A stretch of DNA of 64,000 bases from DATKZM01 sp035527975 (GTDB taxonomy: Bacteria; Pseudomonadota; Alphaproteobacteria; JAPULJ01), in the NCBI GenBank assembly GCA_035527975.1, contig DATKZM010000030.1, forward strand, positions 62,001 to 126,000. The letters are read 5' to 3'. The translations under genes were made by a program, and so were the position numbers. The notes beneath the pieces are model-generated. The model worked only from the letters and a program-made list of their open reading frames with translations. It did not search any database and had not been told where the DNA came from. Of the stretch, positions 1 to 7,761 are shown one piece after another; the stretch's first letter is position 1, and each line of letters starts with the position of its first letter.

Positions 1-410
1 CCTCGGCGAGCTTTACCATGGGCTACACCGCCGCCGGGCTGTCGCCGGACGGATCGTCGACATACTACCTGCCGCGCGTGGCGGGGCTGCGCCGGGCCCA
101 GGAGCTTTTCCTCACCAACCGCCGCTTCAGCGCCGACGAGGCCGCCGGATGGGGGCTCGTCACCAGGGTCGTGCCCGACGACAAGCTGATGGAAGAGGCC
201 GAGGCCCTGGTGGCGAAATTGGCCAAGGGTCCGACCCAGGCCTTCGCCTCGGTCAAAACGCTGCTCGCGGATACGTTCCAGAACTCGCTGGAGACCCAGA
301 TCGAGCTCGAGACCCGGCACATTGCGGCCAATGCGGTAGGGCATGACGGGCTGGAGGGCATCGATGCCTTCGTTTCCAAACGCAAACCCGATTTCAAAGG
401 CGTGCGGTAA
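1..410 (+). CDS. Enoyl-CoA hydratase/isomerase family protein, 5'-truncated by window edge
   Basis: Carboxy-terminal part of a crotonase-family protein. The frame is open through the left edge, so the amino-terminal CoA-binding half and one oxyanion-hole strand are missing. Visible are the crotonase core motif GLSPDGSSTYYLPR and the downstream pattern AAGWGLVTRVV, followed by the helical carboxy-terminal segment that ends FVSKRKPDFKGVR. The family hydrates or isomerises 2-enoyl-CoA thioesters in the cytoplasm, usually in fatty or aromatic acid oxidation. Substrate cannot be assigned from this fragment. The MarR gene that follows on the same strand may regulate it. Confidence 0.9.
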   Translation, partial: SASFTMGYTAAGLSPDGSSTYYLPRVAGLRRAQELFLTNRRFSADEAAGWGLVTRVVPDDKLMEEAEALVAKLAKGPTQAFASVKTLLADTFQNSLETQIELETRHIAANAVGHDGLEGIDAFVSKRKPDFKGVR

Positions 411-509
411 GGCGCGCTGCCGACTCGATCGCGCTTATTTGGCGAAAAGCCGGGGATTGCGAGAAACCGGCCGAAGCCCGTTTTGTTGGACGCCAAACAA
501 ATCCCCGCT

Positions 510-1022
510 ATGATGCGCGCCATGACCGACCGGATCGAGCAATTCGCCCCCGCGCGCCGCGTCAACGGCGCGGACCGCACGCGCGCGATCGATTTCGGCG
601 ATCTCGATGCCTTCGTCGGCTTTCAGCTCCACCGTGCCCGCAATGTCGCAGCGTTGGTCCTGCATCGTCTGATCGCGCCCGAATTCGTTCCCGGGCATTT
701 TCCGATCCTATATCTGATTGGGCAGAATCCCGATCGCACCCAATCGGCGATCGCAAAGGCGGTGGGCCTGGACCGGTCTTCGTTGGTGCCGATCCTCAAC
801 CGGTTCGAGAAGAACGGCTGGGTCCGGCGTATTCCCTCGCAAGGCGACAAACGCGCGCATGCCTTGCGCCTGACCCGGGCAGGCGAGCGCAAGGTTCAGG
901 ACCTTCACGACAAGGTGACCTCGATGGAGGATCGGATATCGGGCGCACTGGGTGACGACGGCCAGAAAGCGATGCTCGAGATGTTGCGCCAAATTCAGGA
1001 CGCATTCGACCAGACGCGCTGA
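510..1022 (+). CDS. MarR-family transcriptional regulator
   Basis: About 170-residue winged-helix regulator. The central part reads RTQSAIAKAVGLDRSSLVP, the helix-turn-helix, followed by the wing NGWVRRIPSQGDKRAHALRL and a carboxy-terminal dimerisation helix; this is the MarR layout. An in-frame TTG lies at 483 and further ATG codons at 513 and 522. No clear ribosome-binding site separates them, so the start is uncertain by up to 13 codons. MarR proteins usually repress a neighbouring catabolic or efflux gene until a small aromatic or acyl-CoA ligand binds. The enoyl-CoA hydratase immediately upstream is the obvious candidate target, by position only. Confidence 0.85.
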   Translation: MMRAMTDRIEQFAPARRVNGADRTRAIDFGDLDAFVGFQLHRARNVAALVLHRLIAPEFVPGHFPILYLIGQNPDRTQSAIAKAVGLDRSSLVPILNRFEKNGWVRRIPSQGDKRAHALRLTRAGERKVQDLHDKVTSMEDRISGALGDDGQKAMLEMLRQIQDAFDQTR

Positions 1023-1082
1023 CGCTGCCGGGCTGCGGTCCCTGAACATCCTACACTTGGGTAATTTGCTTCTGCGGCCTGT

Positions 1083-1096
1083 TTGACCGAGGTCAA
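1083..1096. promoter_or_regulatory. FNR/FixK-type anaerobox upstream of hemN
   Basis: The sequence TTGACCGAGGTCAA has matching arms TTGACC/GGTCAA around a 2-bp centre and fits the CRP-FNR class box TTGAN6TCAA seen in alphaproteobacteria. It ends 34 bp before the hemN start codon, which is typical for low-oxygen control of the oxygen-independent enzyme. Seen in sequence; the regulator is inferred. Confidence 0.65.
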
Positions 1097-1130
1097 GGCG
1101 CAGCCACGCGCGTCTTGATCTGATCGGGCA

Positions 1131-2480
1131 ATGACGCCCGAACTGCTCGATCGTTATGGCGGGCCGGTGCCGCGCTACACGAGCTACCCGACCGCGCCGC
1201 ATTTCTCCGCGGCGGTCGGCCCGGAGATCTATCGCAAATGGCTTTCCGGGGCGGGCGGGGACGAGCCGTTGTCACTCTACGTTCATGTCCCGTTTTGCCG
1301 CGCGCTCTGCTGGTTTTGCGGATGCCATACGCGGGCGGTGAACCGATACTCGGCGGTCGAGGCCTATGCCGGGGCGCTGGCCGCCGAAGTGGCGCTGGTA
1401 GCGAAGGCGATCGGCCATCCCGCGCCCGTCGCGCATCTTCATTTCGGCGGCGGCACACCGACCATCCTCACCCCGGCGGACTTCGCCCATTTGGTGGACG
1501 AATTTCGTGAACGCTTCCACATCCTGCCCGAGGCCGAAATAAGCGTGGAGATCGATCCGCGCGGCATGAGCCGGCCGGACCTGCGCGGGCTTGCCGAGGC
1601 CGGCGTCACCCGGGTCAGCCTCGGCGTGCAGGACCTCGACCCGGCGGTCCAGCAAGCGGTCAATCGCATCCAGCCGCGCGCGCTCACCGAACAGGTTATC
1701 GATTGGTGCCGGGCCTTCGGGATCGCAAGTATCAATATCGATCTGATGTACGGGCTGCCGCACCAGACAGCCGACGGTGTGGCCGCGACCGCGCAGGCAA
1801 TCGCCGAGATGGCGCCCGACCGTATTGCCGTCTTCGGCTATGCCCACGTTCCCTGGATGAAGCCGAACCAGACGCTGATCGACGAAACCGCGCTGGGCGG
1901 CGCCTGGGCGCGCTGGCGCCAGGCCGAGGCCGCCGCCGGGGTGCTCGCGGCCGCCGGTTACCGGCCGATCGGGCTCGATCATTTCGCCCGCGACGACGAT
2001 GCACTGGCCCGCATGGAAGAAAAGGGCCGCCTGCGCCGGAACTTCCAGGGCTATACCGACGACCAGGCCCGCTTGCTGATCGGCTTCGGCGCCTCGTCGA
2101 TCGGTGATCTGGGGCATGGTTACGCCCAGAACGATCCTGATGTGCGCGAATACATGAAGACGGTCGCCGCCGGCCGGCTGGCCACCGTCAAGGGCGTCGC
2201 GCTGGATGCCGAGGACCGTCTTCGCCGTGCCGTGATCGAGCGGCTGATGTGCGATTTCGAGGTCGATTTGGGCGGGCTCGCCAGGTCGTATGGAATGTCG
2301 CCCGATTGTTTTGCCGCCGACAAGGCTTCGCTCCACACGATGGTCTCAGACGGGTTGGTCGAGGTTGCGGGCGAGCATGTCAGCGTGGTTGAGGCCGGTC
2401 GGCCGCTCGTGCGGGTGGTCGCGGCAGCCTTCGACGCGTATCTCGGCCGCGCCGCTGCGCGGCATTCGAGCGCCGTTTGA
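1131..2480 (+). CDS. hemN: Oxygen-independent coproporphyrinogen III oxidase
   Basis: Radical-SAM enzyme (449 aa) converting coproporphyrinogen III to protoporphyrinogen IX in heme or chlorophyll synthesis without oxygen. Diagnostic features are PRYTSYPTA near the amino terminus (about residues 14-22), the cluster ligands C56, C60 and C63 in CRALCWFC followed by the extra cysteine C65, and HLHFGGGTPT of the SAM-binding barrel. The GCH after the cluster motif separates true HemN from the HemW-like paralogues. Length matches the family (about 450 aa). An FNR-type box lies directly upstream, consistent with induction at low oxygen. It appears monocistronic; no strong terminator was recognised after it. 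Confidence 0.95.
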   Translation: MTPELLDRYGGPVPRYTSYPTAPHFSAAVGPEIYRKWLSGAGGDEPLSLYVHVPFCRALCWFCGCHTRAVNRYSAVEAYAGALAAEVALVAKAIGHPAPVAHLHFGGGTPTILTPADFAHLVDEFRERFHILPEAEISVEIDPRGMSRPDLRGLAEAGVTRVSLGVQDLDPAVQQAVNRIQPRALTEQVIDWCRAFGIASINIDLMYGLPHQTADGVAATAQAIAEMAPDRIAVFGYAHVPWMKPNQTLIDETALGGAWARWRQAEAAAGVLAAAGYRPIGLDHFARDDDALARMEEKGRLRRNFQGYTDDQARLLIGFGASSIGDLGHGYAQNDPDVREYMKTVAAGRLATVKGVALDAEDRLRRAVIERLMCDFEVDLGGLARSYGMSPDCFAADKASLHTMVSDGLVEVAGEHVSVVEAGRPLVRVVAAAFDAYLGRAAARHSSAV

Positions 2481-2782
2481 GGTGTTCGTGCATACGCGCT
2501 CAATCAATCTTGGTCCATTTTGTCGCAGGCACCGCCCTGTAATGGATGTTGGCAAGGTCTCACGGCGTATCTATTTTGCTGAACGTGACGCTGGCGGGAG
2601 AGACCCTTCGGCGCATTTCTTGCGCGACGGTCGGGATTGTGCGGTTCTACGCCATCTCCCACCGATCGAGACGGGTTGGTGCCCGGCCCGATGAAGCACC
2701 GCATAAGGACTATGGGACAACGTGTTTATGGTCCGCGACGAAATTTGGTCCGCGACCATGGTTGAGCAAAAGGAGCCATCGG
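2481..2782. other. 302-bp gene-free stretch between hemN and the cytochrome gene
   Basis: No convincing gene. An open frame continues upstream of the cytochrome start but lacks family similarity and a ribosome-binding site. Near the right end the 10-mer GGTCCGCGAC occurs twice in direct orientation, at 2730-2739 and 2747-2756, 17 bp apart. The second copy extends into a palindromic CCATGG. This could be an operator for the cytochrome gene. Confidence 0.5.
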
Positions 2783-3184
2783 ATGAGGTTTTTGATCGTG
2801 CTGTTTGCCTCGCTGGCCATGACTGTGGCCGCGGGCTCGGCTTATTCGGCCGGCGACGCTGCGCGGGGTAAGAAGCAGTTCAGCCGCTGCAAGGCTTGTC
2901 ATGCGGTCGAGGCGGGCAAGAACAAGATCGGCCCGTCGCTGCACGCCATCGTCGGCCGCAAGGCGGCCTCGGCGGCGAAGTACAAATATTCCAATAGCCT
3001 CAAGGCCGCCGGCGAGAAGGGCCTCGTCTGGAACGAGGCCATGCTGATGGAGTATCTGGAAGGCCCGACGAAGTTCCTGAAGAAATATCTCGGGAGCAAG
3101 AAGGTCTCCAACAAGATGAAGAACAAGTTCAAGAAGAAGTCGCTGCGCGAGAACATCATCGCCTATCTGGCGACGGTGAAATAG
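2783..3184 (+). CDS. Secreted class I cytochrome c
   Basis: Precursor of 133 aa with a cleavable signal peptide (MRFLIVLFASLAMTVAAGSAYSA, cleavage probably after the last Ala), then a heme-binding CKACH and a candidate axial methionine in SNKMKNKF, as in mitochondrial-type cytochrome c and c2. It should carry single electrons in the periplasm between membrane oxidoreductases. The mature protein is unusually lysine rich toward the carboxy terminus, which fits docking to acidic partner surfaces. Start chosen because AAGGAG (2770-2775) stands 7 bp before the ATG and the signal peptide begins there; the longer upstream frame is not plausible. A terminator follows at 3211. Confidence 0.92.
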   Translation: MRFLIVLFASLAMTVAAGSAYSAGDAARGKKQFSRCKACHAVEAGKNKIGPSLHAIVGRKAASAAKYKYSNSLKAAGEKGLVWNEAMLMEYLEGPTKFLKKYLGSKKVSNKMKNKFKKKSLRENIIAYLATVK

Positions 3185-3210
3185 CGCGAGCGAGCCATTC
3201 GCAATGAACA

Positions 3211-3245
3211 CGGGCGGGGCCGCAAGGTCCCGCCCGTTTCGTTTG
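3211..3245 (+). terminator. Rho-independent terminator after cytochrome c
   Basis: Arms CGGGCGGG and CCCGCCCG with inner pairs around a GCAA loop (3211-3236), followed by TTTCGTTT. It lies 27 bp past the cytochrome stop and also separates it from the convergent gene at 3262. Confidence 0.85.
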
Positions 3246-3261
3246 GGCCGATTTGATTGGT

Positions 3262-4071
3262 TCAGATTTCGATCGCGTTGGCGCGGTTGCGGATCGCGCG
3301 CAGCACGCTGAACGCCGTAAGCGAAGAGGTCTTCGGGTTGTCCGGCAGCGGCTTGCCGCGCATCTCCACCGTCATGGCGCCGAAGGCACCTTCGGCCTCG
3401 ATCAGGTGAATGTTGCCGTCGGCCTCAGGGTCGGCGACCAGCCGCACCGCGGTATCTGCAAACCCCATGCCCGCCAGCGCGATGGTGGCGGCGACATTGG
3501 CGTTTTTGGGATAGAGCCGCGCTGCCTCGTCGGCGGGACCGGCGTAAAGCTCCGTGGCTTCGGTCAACGCATCGAGATCGCCGACCTTTTCGGCCGGCGA
3601 GCCCTTCCAGGCGCCAGGGGGTTTGCGCGACGTGTAGCGCACTTGGGCGAGGCCGCCCTCGCGCGCGGCGGCAAGCGCGTCGATCCCGCCGATGGCGCCG
3701 GGGGCGATCAAGAGCTTGGCGCCGCCCGACCTGGCCGCCGCGCCGAGACGCTCATAGAGGGCGTGGTCGGCGAGTGCGCCGACCGACACGACAAGAAGGT
3801 CGAGGCCGCGCGCCAGTGCCGCGGCCCCGTGCTCGGCGAGGCCCGCATGCCCGGCGGCCTCGACGACAAGTGCGGGAAGCGGTGCCGGGAGATCATCGAT
3901 CGAACCCACGACCAAGGCGCTGTCGCCGATATCGTCTTGGACCGCTGCCACGCGGTCCGGCCGCATGACGACGGCTGAAACGCGCGCATGGTCCGCTTTC
4001 GCAAGGCGCGTGCGAACGTAGCGGCCGATCGCGCCGTGGCCGATCAGGGCGATGTTTATCGCCGCGGTCAT
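3262..4071 (-). CDS. Aspartate-dehydrogenase-like NAD(P)-dependent protein (NadX/DUF108 family)
   Basis: Protein of 269 aa with an amino-terminal Rossmann motif (IALIGHGAIGRYV) and the carboxy-terminal catalytic domain of L-aspartate dehydrogenase, including KNANVAATIALAG. Family members oxidise L-aspartate to iminoaspartate, or run reductively on oxaloacetate plus ammonia. It is the last gene of the minus-strand catabolic operon and starts 7 bp after the ThDP-enzyme stop, so a catabolic role on an imine/amino acid intermediate is as likely as NAD synthesis. No nadA or nadC is nearby. Start taken at the ATG that places the Rossmann strand at residue 6; a longer frame upstream is antisense noise. 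Confidence 0.85.
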   Translation of the reverse strand: MTAAINIALIGHGAIGRYVRTRLAKADHARVSAVVMRPDRVAAVQDDIGDSALVVGSIDDLPAPLPALVVEAAGHAGLAEHGAAALARGLDLLVVSVGALADHALYERLGAAARSGGAKLLIAPGAIGGIDALAAAREGGLAQVRYTSRKPPGAWKGSPAEKVGDLDALTEATELYAGPADEAARLYPKNANVAATIALAGMGFADTAVRLVADPEADGNIHLIEAEGAFGAMTVEMRGKPLPDNPKTSSLTAFSVLRAIRNRANAIEI

Positions 4072-4078
4072 GGCTGGG

Positions 4079-5815
4079 TCACGCCTTGTAGGAAACAGGC
4101 GGGTCGGAGACAGGGAGGTCGGCGATAGAAGGCTCGGCGACGGGCGGGCCGGCGAAGCGTTTCGCATACGGGCCGACCGCATCCATGTCGATCTCGACGA
4201 TGGCCGGTCCGTCGACCGCGAGCGCGCGGGCGAAGGCGGCCGCAAAATCGCCGGGCGCGCTCACCCGCTCATGGGCCATTCCGATCGAGCCGGCAAGGGC
4301 GCCGAAGTCTGGCGTCACCAGATCGGCATAGGCGCGCCGGCCGCCATAATGGGCGTCCTGGATGTTGCGGATCACGCCGTAACCCTTGTCGTTCATCAGC
4401 ACCAGCGCGACATCGGCTTTCTCCTGAACCGCGGTCGCCAGCTCGCCCAGGCCGAGCGCGAGCCCGCCATCGCCGACCAGCGCCACGGTCTTGTGTTCGG
4501 GCGCGCCGAGTGCAGCGCCGATCGCCATGGCGAGGCCTTGGCCGATCCCGCCGCCGAGCGGGTGCACGCCCTGGCGCGGCGCGCTCAGATCGACATAGCG
4601 GTTGCCCCAGGTGCTGTTCGAAACCGTGATGTCGCGGACCCAGGGTGCGTCCTCGGGCATGGCGGCGCGCAGATCGTCGATGATCCGCGCATAGGGCCCG
4701 AAGCCGTCGCGCAGATCCTGGACCGCCGCGGCCCTGGCACCGGCGAGGTCGCCGGCAAAACTCGAGTCGATCGCGGGACCGCTGCCGAGACGCGCGATCA
4801 GCCCTCGAAGCGCCAGGGCAGCATCGCCCTGGACGAAGAGCTCGTTGGCGTAGGACATGCCGTCCTTGGCCGGATCGGCATCGATACGGGCCATCGGTTG
4901 GGGCAGGGCGAGCGTGTTCTTCAGCGTCTCGTTGCCGCGCAGTCGCGAGCCCACGGCGACCATCAGATCGACGCTTTGGTAAAACGCCGCCACCGGCGCC
5001 GATGCGTTGAAGGCGCCAAGGCTCATCGGATGGCCTTCCTCCACGACGCCGCGTCCGTTGACGCTGGTGACAATGCCGATGCCCATCTCCGCGAGCTTGC
5101 GCGCCTCGGCGGCCGCGCCGCGCGCGCCGCCGCCGAGCCAGAACAGCGGGCGCTTGGCGTTGCGCAGCATATCGGCCAGCGTGTCGAGCGCGGCCGTGTC
5201 AGGCGCCTGGGCAGCCACATTCGGCATGGCGATCGTGTCCGGCAGTGCGATCGCCGCGGCCTGGACGTCGATCGGGATTTCGACACTGACCGGGCCCGCA
5301 GGCGGGGTGAACGCGGTCCTGACCGCCTCGCGCAAGACATCGAGCGCTTCTTCGGGCCGCGACACGCGGAAAAATTTCTTGGAGATTGCGCGCAGCATGC
5401 CCGGCTGGTCGGGCGCCTCGTGGATATAGCCGCGGCCCTGGTCGAGAAATCCGGTCTCGATCTGACCGGTCAGATGGAGGAGCGGGGTGCCGGCGGTCAG
5501 CGCTTCGACGAGGCTGCCGGCGGCATTTCCGGCCGCAACGCCGGTCGAGGTCACGCCGACGCCGAGCCGGCCGGTCACGCGGGCGCAGGCATCGGCCATG
5601 TTGAGCGCGCCGGCCTCGCCGCGCGCCGGCACGAAGCGGATACGGCCCTGCTGTGCGATCGCATCGAGGATCGGCATGTTGTGGATCGAGATGACGCCGA
5701 AAGCGGTCTCGACCCCGCAGGCCTCAAGGAAGGCTGTGACCAGCGCGCCGACGGTCGTCGTGGTGGCGGCGCCTGTTACGCCGTCTATGGCGGCGGGTTT
5801 GGGCTGTTCGTTCAT
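4079..5815 (-). CDS. ThDP-dependent acetolactate-synthase/benzoylformate-decarboxylase-like enzyme
   Basis: 578-aa member of the acetohydroxyacid synthase/2-oxoacid decarboxylase superfamily. The three expected domains are present: the PYR domain with the cofactor-activating glutamate in FVPARGEAGA (E67), a central domain, and the PP domain with the ThDP motif GDGG at about 448 and the Asn of LMNDKGYG at about 475. Such enzymes decarboxylate or ligate 2-oxo acids, so a role on an oxo-acid from ring cleavage is likely; true AHAS is less likely because no small subunit is adjacent. The carboxy terminus ends in a Pro/Ser-rich tail (EPSIADLPVSDPPVS) of internal-repeat character. Start at 5815 avoids extra residues encoded by the upstream REP repeats. 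Confidence 0.85.
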   Translation of the reverse strand: MNEQPKPAAIDGVTGAATTTTVGALVTAFLEACGVETAFGVISIHNMPILDAIAQQGRIRFVPARGEAGALNMADACARVTGRLGVGVTSTGVAAGNAAGSLVEALTAGTPLLHLTGQIETGFLDQGRGYIHEAPDQPGMLRAISKKFFRVSRPEEALDVLREAVRTAFTPPAGPVSVEIPIDVQAAAIALPDTIAMPNVAAQAPDTAALDTLADMLRNAKRPLFWLGGGARGAAAEARKLAEMGIGIVTSVNGRGVVEEGHPMSLGAFNASAPVAAFYQSVDLMVAVGSRLRGNETLKNTLALPQPMARIDADPAKDGMSYANELFVQGDAALALRGLIARLGSGPAIDSSFAGDLAGARAAAVQDLRDGFGPYARIIDDLRAAMPEDAPWVRDITVSNSTWGNRYVDLSAPRQGVHPLGGGIGQGLAMAIGAALGAPEHKTVALVGDGGLALGLGELATAVQEKADVALVLMNDKGYGVIRNIQDAHYGGRRAYADLVTPDFGALAGSIGMAHERVSAPGDFAAAFARALAVDGPAIVEIDMDAVGPYAKRFAGPPVAEPSIADLPVSDPPVSYKA

Positions 5816-5861
5816 GGCTGTTTGGTCTGTTCTGAATTGACTGAACGATGTTTGCCGGCCC

Positions 5862-5949
5862 GGCCCTCGTGCTTCGACAAGCTCAGCATGAGGGCCTTCT
5901 TGTGATGCCAAACATGAACCTCATCCTGAGCTTGTCGAAGGGTGAGGCC
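5862..5949. repeat. REP-type inverted repeat doublet
   Basis: Two palindromic units in opposite orientation: CTTCGACAAGCTCAG at 5872-5886 and its exact complement at 5926-5940. Each is flanked by short self-complementary stems (GCCCTCGTG/CATGAGGGC for the first). This core is a widespread intergenic element in alphaproteobacterial genomes. It lies between the extradiol dioxygenase gene and the ThDP gene and may modulate mRNA stability inside the operon. Confidence 0.85.
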
Positions 5950-5981
5950 AACTAAGGTGCGGAATGTGCCGTTCATATGCC

Positions 5982-6881
5982 TCAACCCAGATAGCCCGGG
6001 TCGGGTTGGCCGGCCATCGACTTGCGGATTTCCGGTGAGGGCGGGCCGGCGGTGCCCCAGCGGTCCATCAGATGGGGCACGCGTTTCCACACTTGCGGCT
6101 CGTGCGTCGCCTCGTCGATCTGCTCGATCTCGGAGGTGTATTCGATGACGAAGTCGTTGGGATCGCGAAAATAGGCAAAGACATTGTTGCCTGGCCCGTG
6201 GCGGCCGACGCCCCAGGCGACCGGGACCTGGTTCGATTTCAGCCGGCCGATGCCGCGCATCTGGTCGTCGATCGACGGCATCTCGAAGGCGATGTGATTG
6301 AGCGAGGCGTGGTCGGCGCGGTTGAAGGCGATCGAATGGTGATCGGTGTTGCAGCGGATGAACACCATCTGGTCCTCCGACCAGTCGCTGACCCGGAAGC
6401 CGAGCGCGCTTTCATAGAACGCCAGGCAGGTTTCAAGTTGCGGCGTGTTGAGCACGACATGGGTGATCTTGCGCGGGGTGGCCGGCCGGTCGGGGGCCTC
6501 GGCGTAGCGGTCGACCCCGGCGGCGATACGCAAAAGCCGGTTGTCCGGATCGACAATCGCAAAGCCGGTGCCGCCGCCGGGTGTTTCGTTGGGCCCAATC
6601 GGCTGCACGATCTTGGTGCCGCCCGTAACGAGTTGGTCGTGCAGCGCCGTCAGCCGCGCCTCGTCGGGCAGTGCAAGCTCGATCCGCACGATGCCGCGGG
6701 CTTGCCGGTCGTGCAGCGACAGGATGTGATGCTCGGGTCCGCTGCCACGCAGGTAAACCGCGCCGTCGTGCCGGTGCACGGTTTCCAGCCCCCAGCAGTC
6801 GGTATAGAAGGCCTCGGTCTCGGTCAGCTTGGGCCCGCCAAGCGCAAGGCCGCGCAGCCGGGTAATGCTTGCCTGGGTCAT
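5982..6881 (-). CDS. Extradiol ring-cleavage dioxygenase, two VOC domains
   Basis: 299-aa type I extradiol dioxygenase (catechol 2,3-dioxygenase superfamily). Two tandem VOC modules are visible, residues about 5-125 and 137-260. Only the second holds the iron site: H141 (ITHVVLN), H196 (LNHIAFE) and E247 (FVIEYTSE), with the acid/base His at 181-182 and a supporting Tyr248. The family opens catecholic rings next to the hydroxyls using Fe(II) and O2. It sits between the IclR regulator and the ThDP enzyme in the operon and follows the oxygenase and dehydrogenase steps logically. Substrate unknown; closest by layout to enzymes of biphenyl, cumate or naphthalene type pathways. Confidence 0.92.
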   Translation of the reverse strand: MTQASITRLRGLALGGPKLTETEAFYTDCWGLETVHRHDGAVYLRGSGPEHHILSLHDRQARGIVRIELALPDEARLTALHDQLVTGGTKIVQPIGPNETPGGGTGFAIVDPDNRLLRIAAGVDRYAEAPDRPATPRKITHVVLNTPQLETCLAFYESALGFRVSDWSEDQMVFIRCNTDHHSIAFNRADHASLNHIAFEMPSIDDQMRGIGRLKSNQVPVAWGVGRHGPGNNVFAYFRDPNDFVIEYTSEIEQIDEATHEPQVWKRVPHLMDRWGTAGPPSPEIRKSMAGQPDPGYLG

Positions 6882-6930
6882 TGTTGCGCTCTCTTCATGT
6901 TTGCGCTCATCGCTTCATCTTGTCGGGGCA

Positions 6931-7761
6931 TCAGGCCGAGCGCCGCGCGCCGCGATGGCCGAGCCATTCGGAGATCGTGGCCGCGGTCTCGACCACGGCA
7001 TCGCGCATCCGGGTTTCCAGATCATCGCCGCTCAGGGTTGATTCCGGCGTGGTGATGTTGATCGCGGCGATGACGGCATCCTCGGCATCGAAGATCGGCG
7101 CCGCGACGCTGGCGATCCCGCGCTCGAAGTTCGAACGGCCGAGCACATGGCCCTGGGCGCGGTCGCGGGCGAGTTGGGCAATCAGATCGTCGAGCGTGGT
7201 CGCGGTCGTCTTGCTGAAGGCCTCCAGCGGTGTGTCCTTGAAGCGCGCCCGCACGTCCTCGGGCGAAAGTTGCGACAGGATGGCGCGGCCCATCGATGTC
7301 GCGTGAGCGGGCAGGCGCGAGCCGACCTGGATGCGGCTGGTCAGCGCCTTCTGGTCGGCGTGGCGGGCGACATAGACGATCTGGCTGCCGTCCAGCACCG
7401 CCAGGTGCGCCGAGCATTGGGTGCGGTCGCGCAAGGCCACCAGGTGCGGCTGGGCGATTTCGAGAATCTCGATCGAGGCGAGGAAGGCAAAGCCGAGGCC
7501 AAGCACGCGGGGCCCGAGCCGGTAGGACTTCGTGGTCTCGTCGCGCACCAGATAGCCGAGCTCGGCGAGCGTATAGGCGATCCGAAACGCCGAGGACCGC
7601 GTCAGCCCCACCGCGCGCGCCAGCTCGGCCAGCGACAGCGCCGGCCGTTCGGCTGTAAACGCCGAGAGCATGGCAAGCCCGCGCGTCAGGCCCGGCACCA
7701 TGTAGCGCTCATCGGGCCCGCCGGGCGTACTGGTATTAGCAGCGTTGGTAAGATCATTCAT
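6931..7761 (-). CDS. IclR-family transcriptional regulator
   Basis: 276-aa regulator with an amino-terminal winged helix (LSLAELARAVGLTRSSAFRI, about residues 42-61) and the carboxy-terminal IclR effector domain (HLAVLDGSQIVYVARH, ATSMGRAILSQL, GIASVAAPIFD). It overlaps the upstream hydrolase stop by four bases (ATGA), so it is translated with the pathway it presumably controls. IclR proteins of the PcaR/MhpR type bind palindromes in front of aromatic-catabolic operons and respond to pathway intermediates. Candidate sites are the TTTCRTATA palindromes at 13378-13411 and 14016-14029. It is placed inside the operon rather than divergent, implying feedback. Confidence 0.92.
   Translation of the reverse strand: MNDLTNAANTSTPGGPDERYMVPGLTRGLAMLSAFTAERPALSLAELARAVGLTRSSAFRIAYTLAELGYLVRDETTKSYRLGPRVLGLGFAFLASIEILEIAQPHLVALRDRTQCSAHLAVLDGSQIVYVARHADQKALTSRIQVGSRLPAHATSMGRAILSQLSPEDVRARFKDTPLEAFSKTTATTLDDLIAQLARDRAQGHVLGRSNFERGIASVAAPIFDAEDAVIAAINITTPESTLSGDDLETRMRDAVVETAATISEWLGHRGARRSA

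Noticed and set aside
3262..4071. NAD biosynthesis nadX
   Set aside because: No nadA or nadC in the vicinity and the gene is the last of a catabolic operon; the aspartate dehydrogenase fold is kept as the call without the symbol.
4052..5905. 617-codon plus-strand open frame
   Set aside because: Antisense to the ThDP enzyme with its intact GDGG and Asn cofactor motif.
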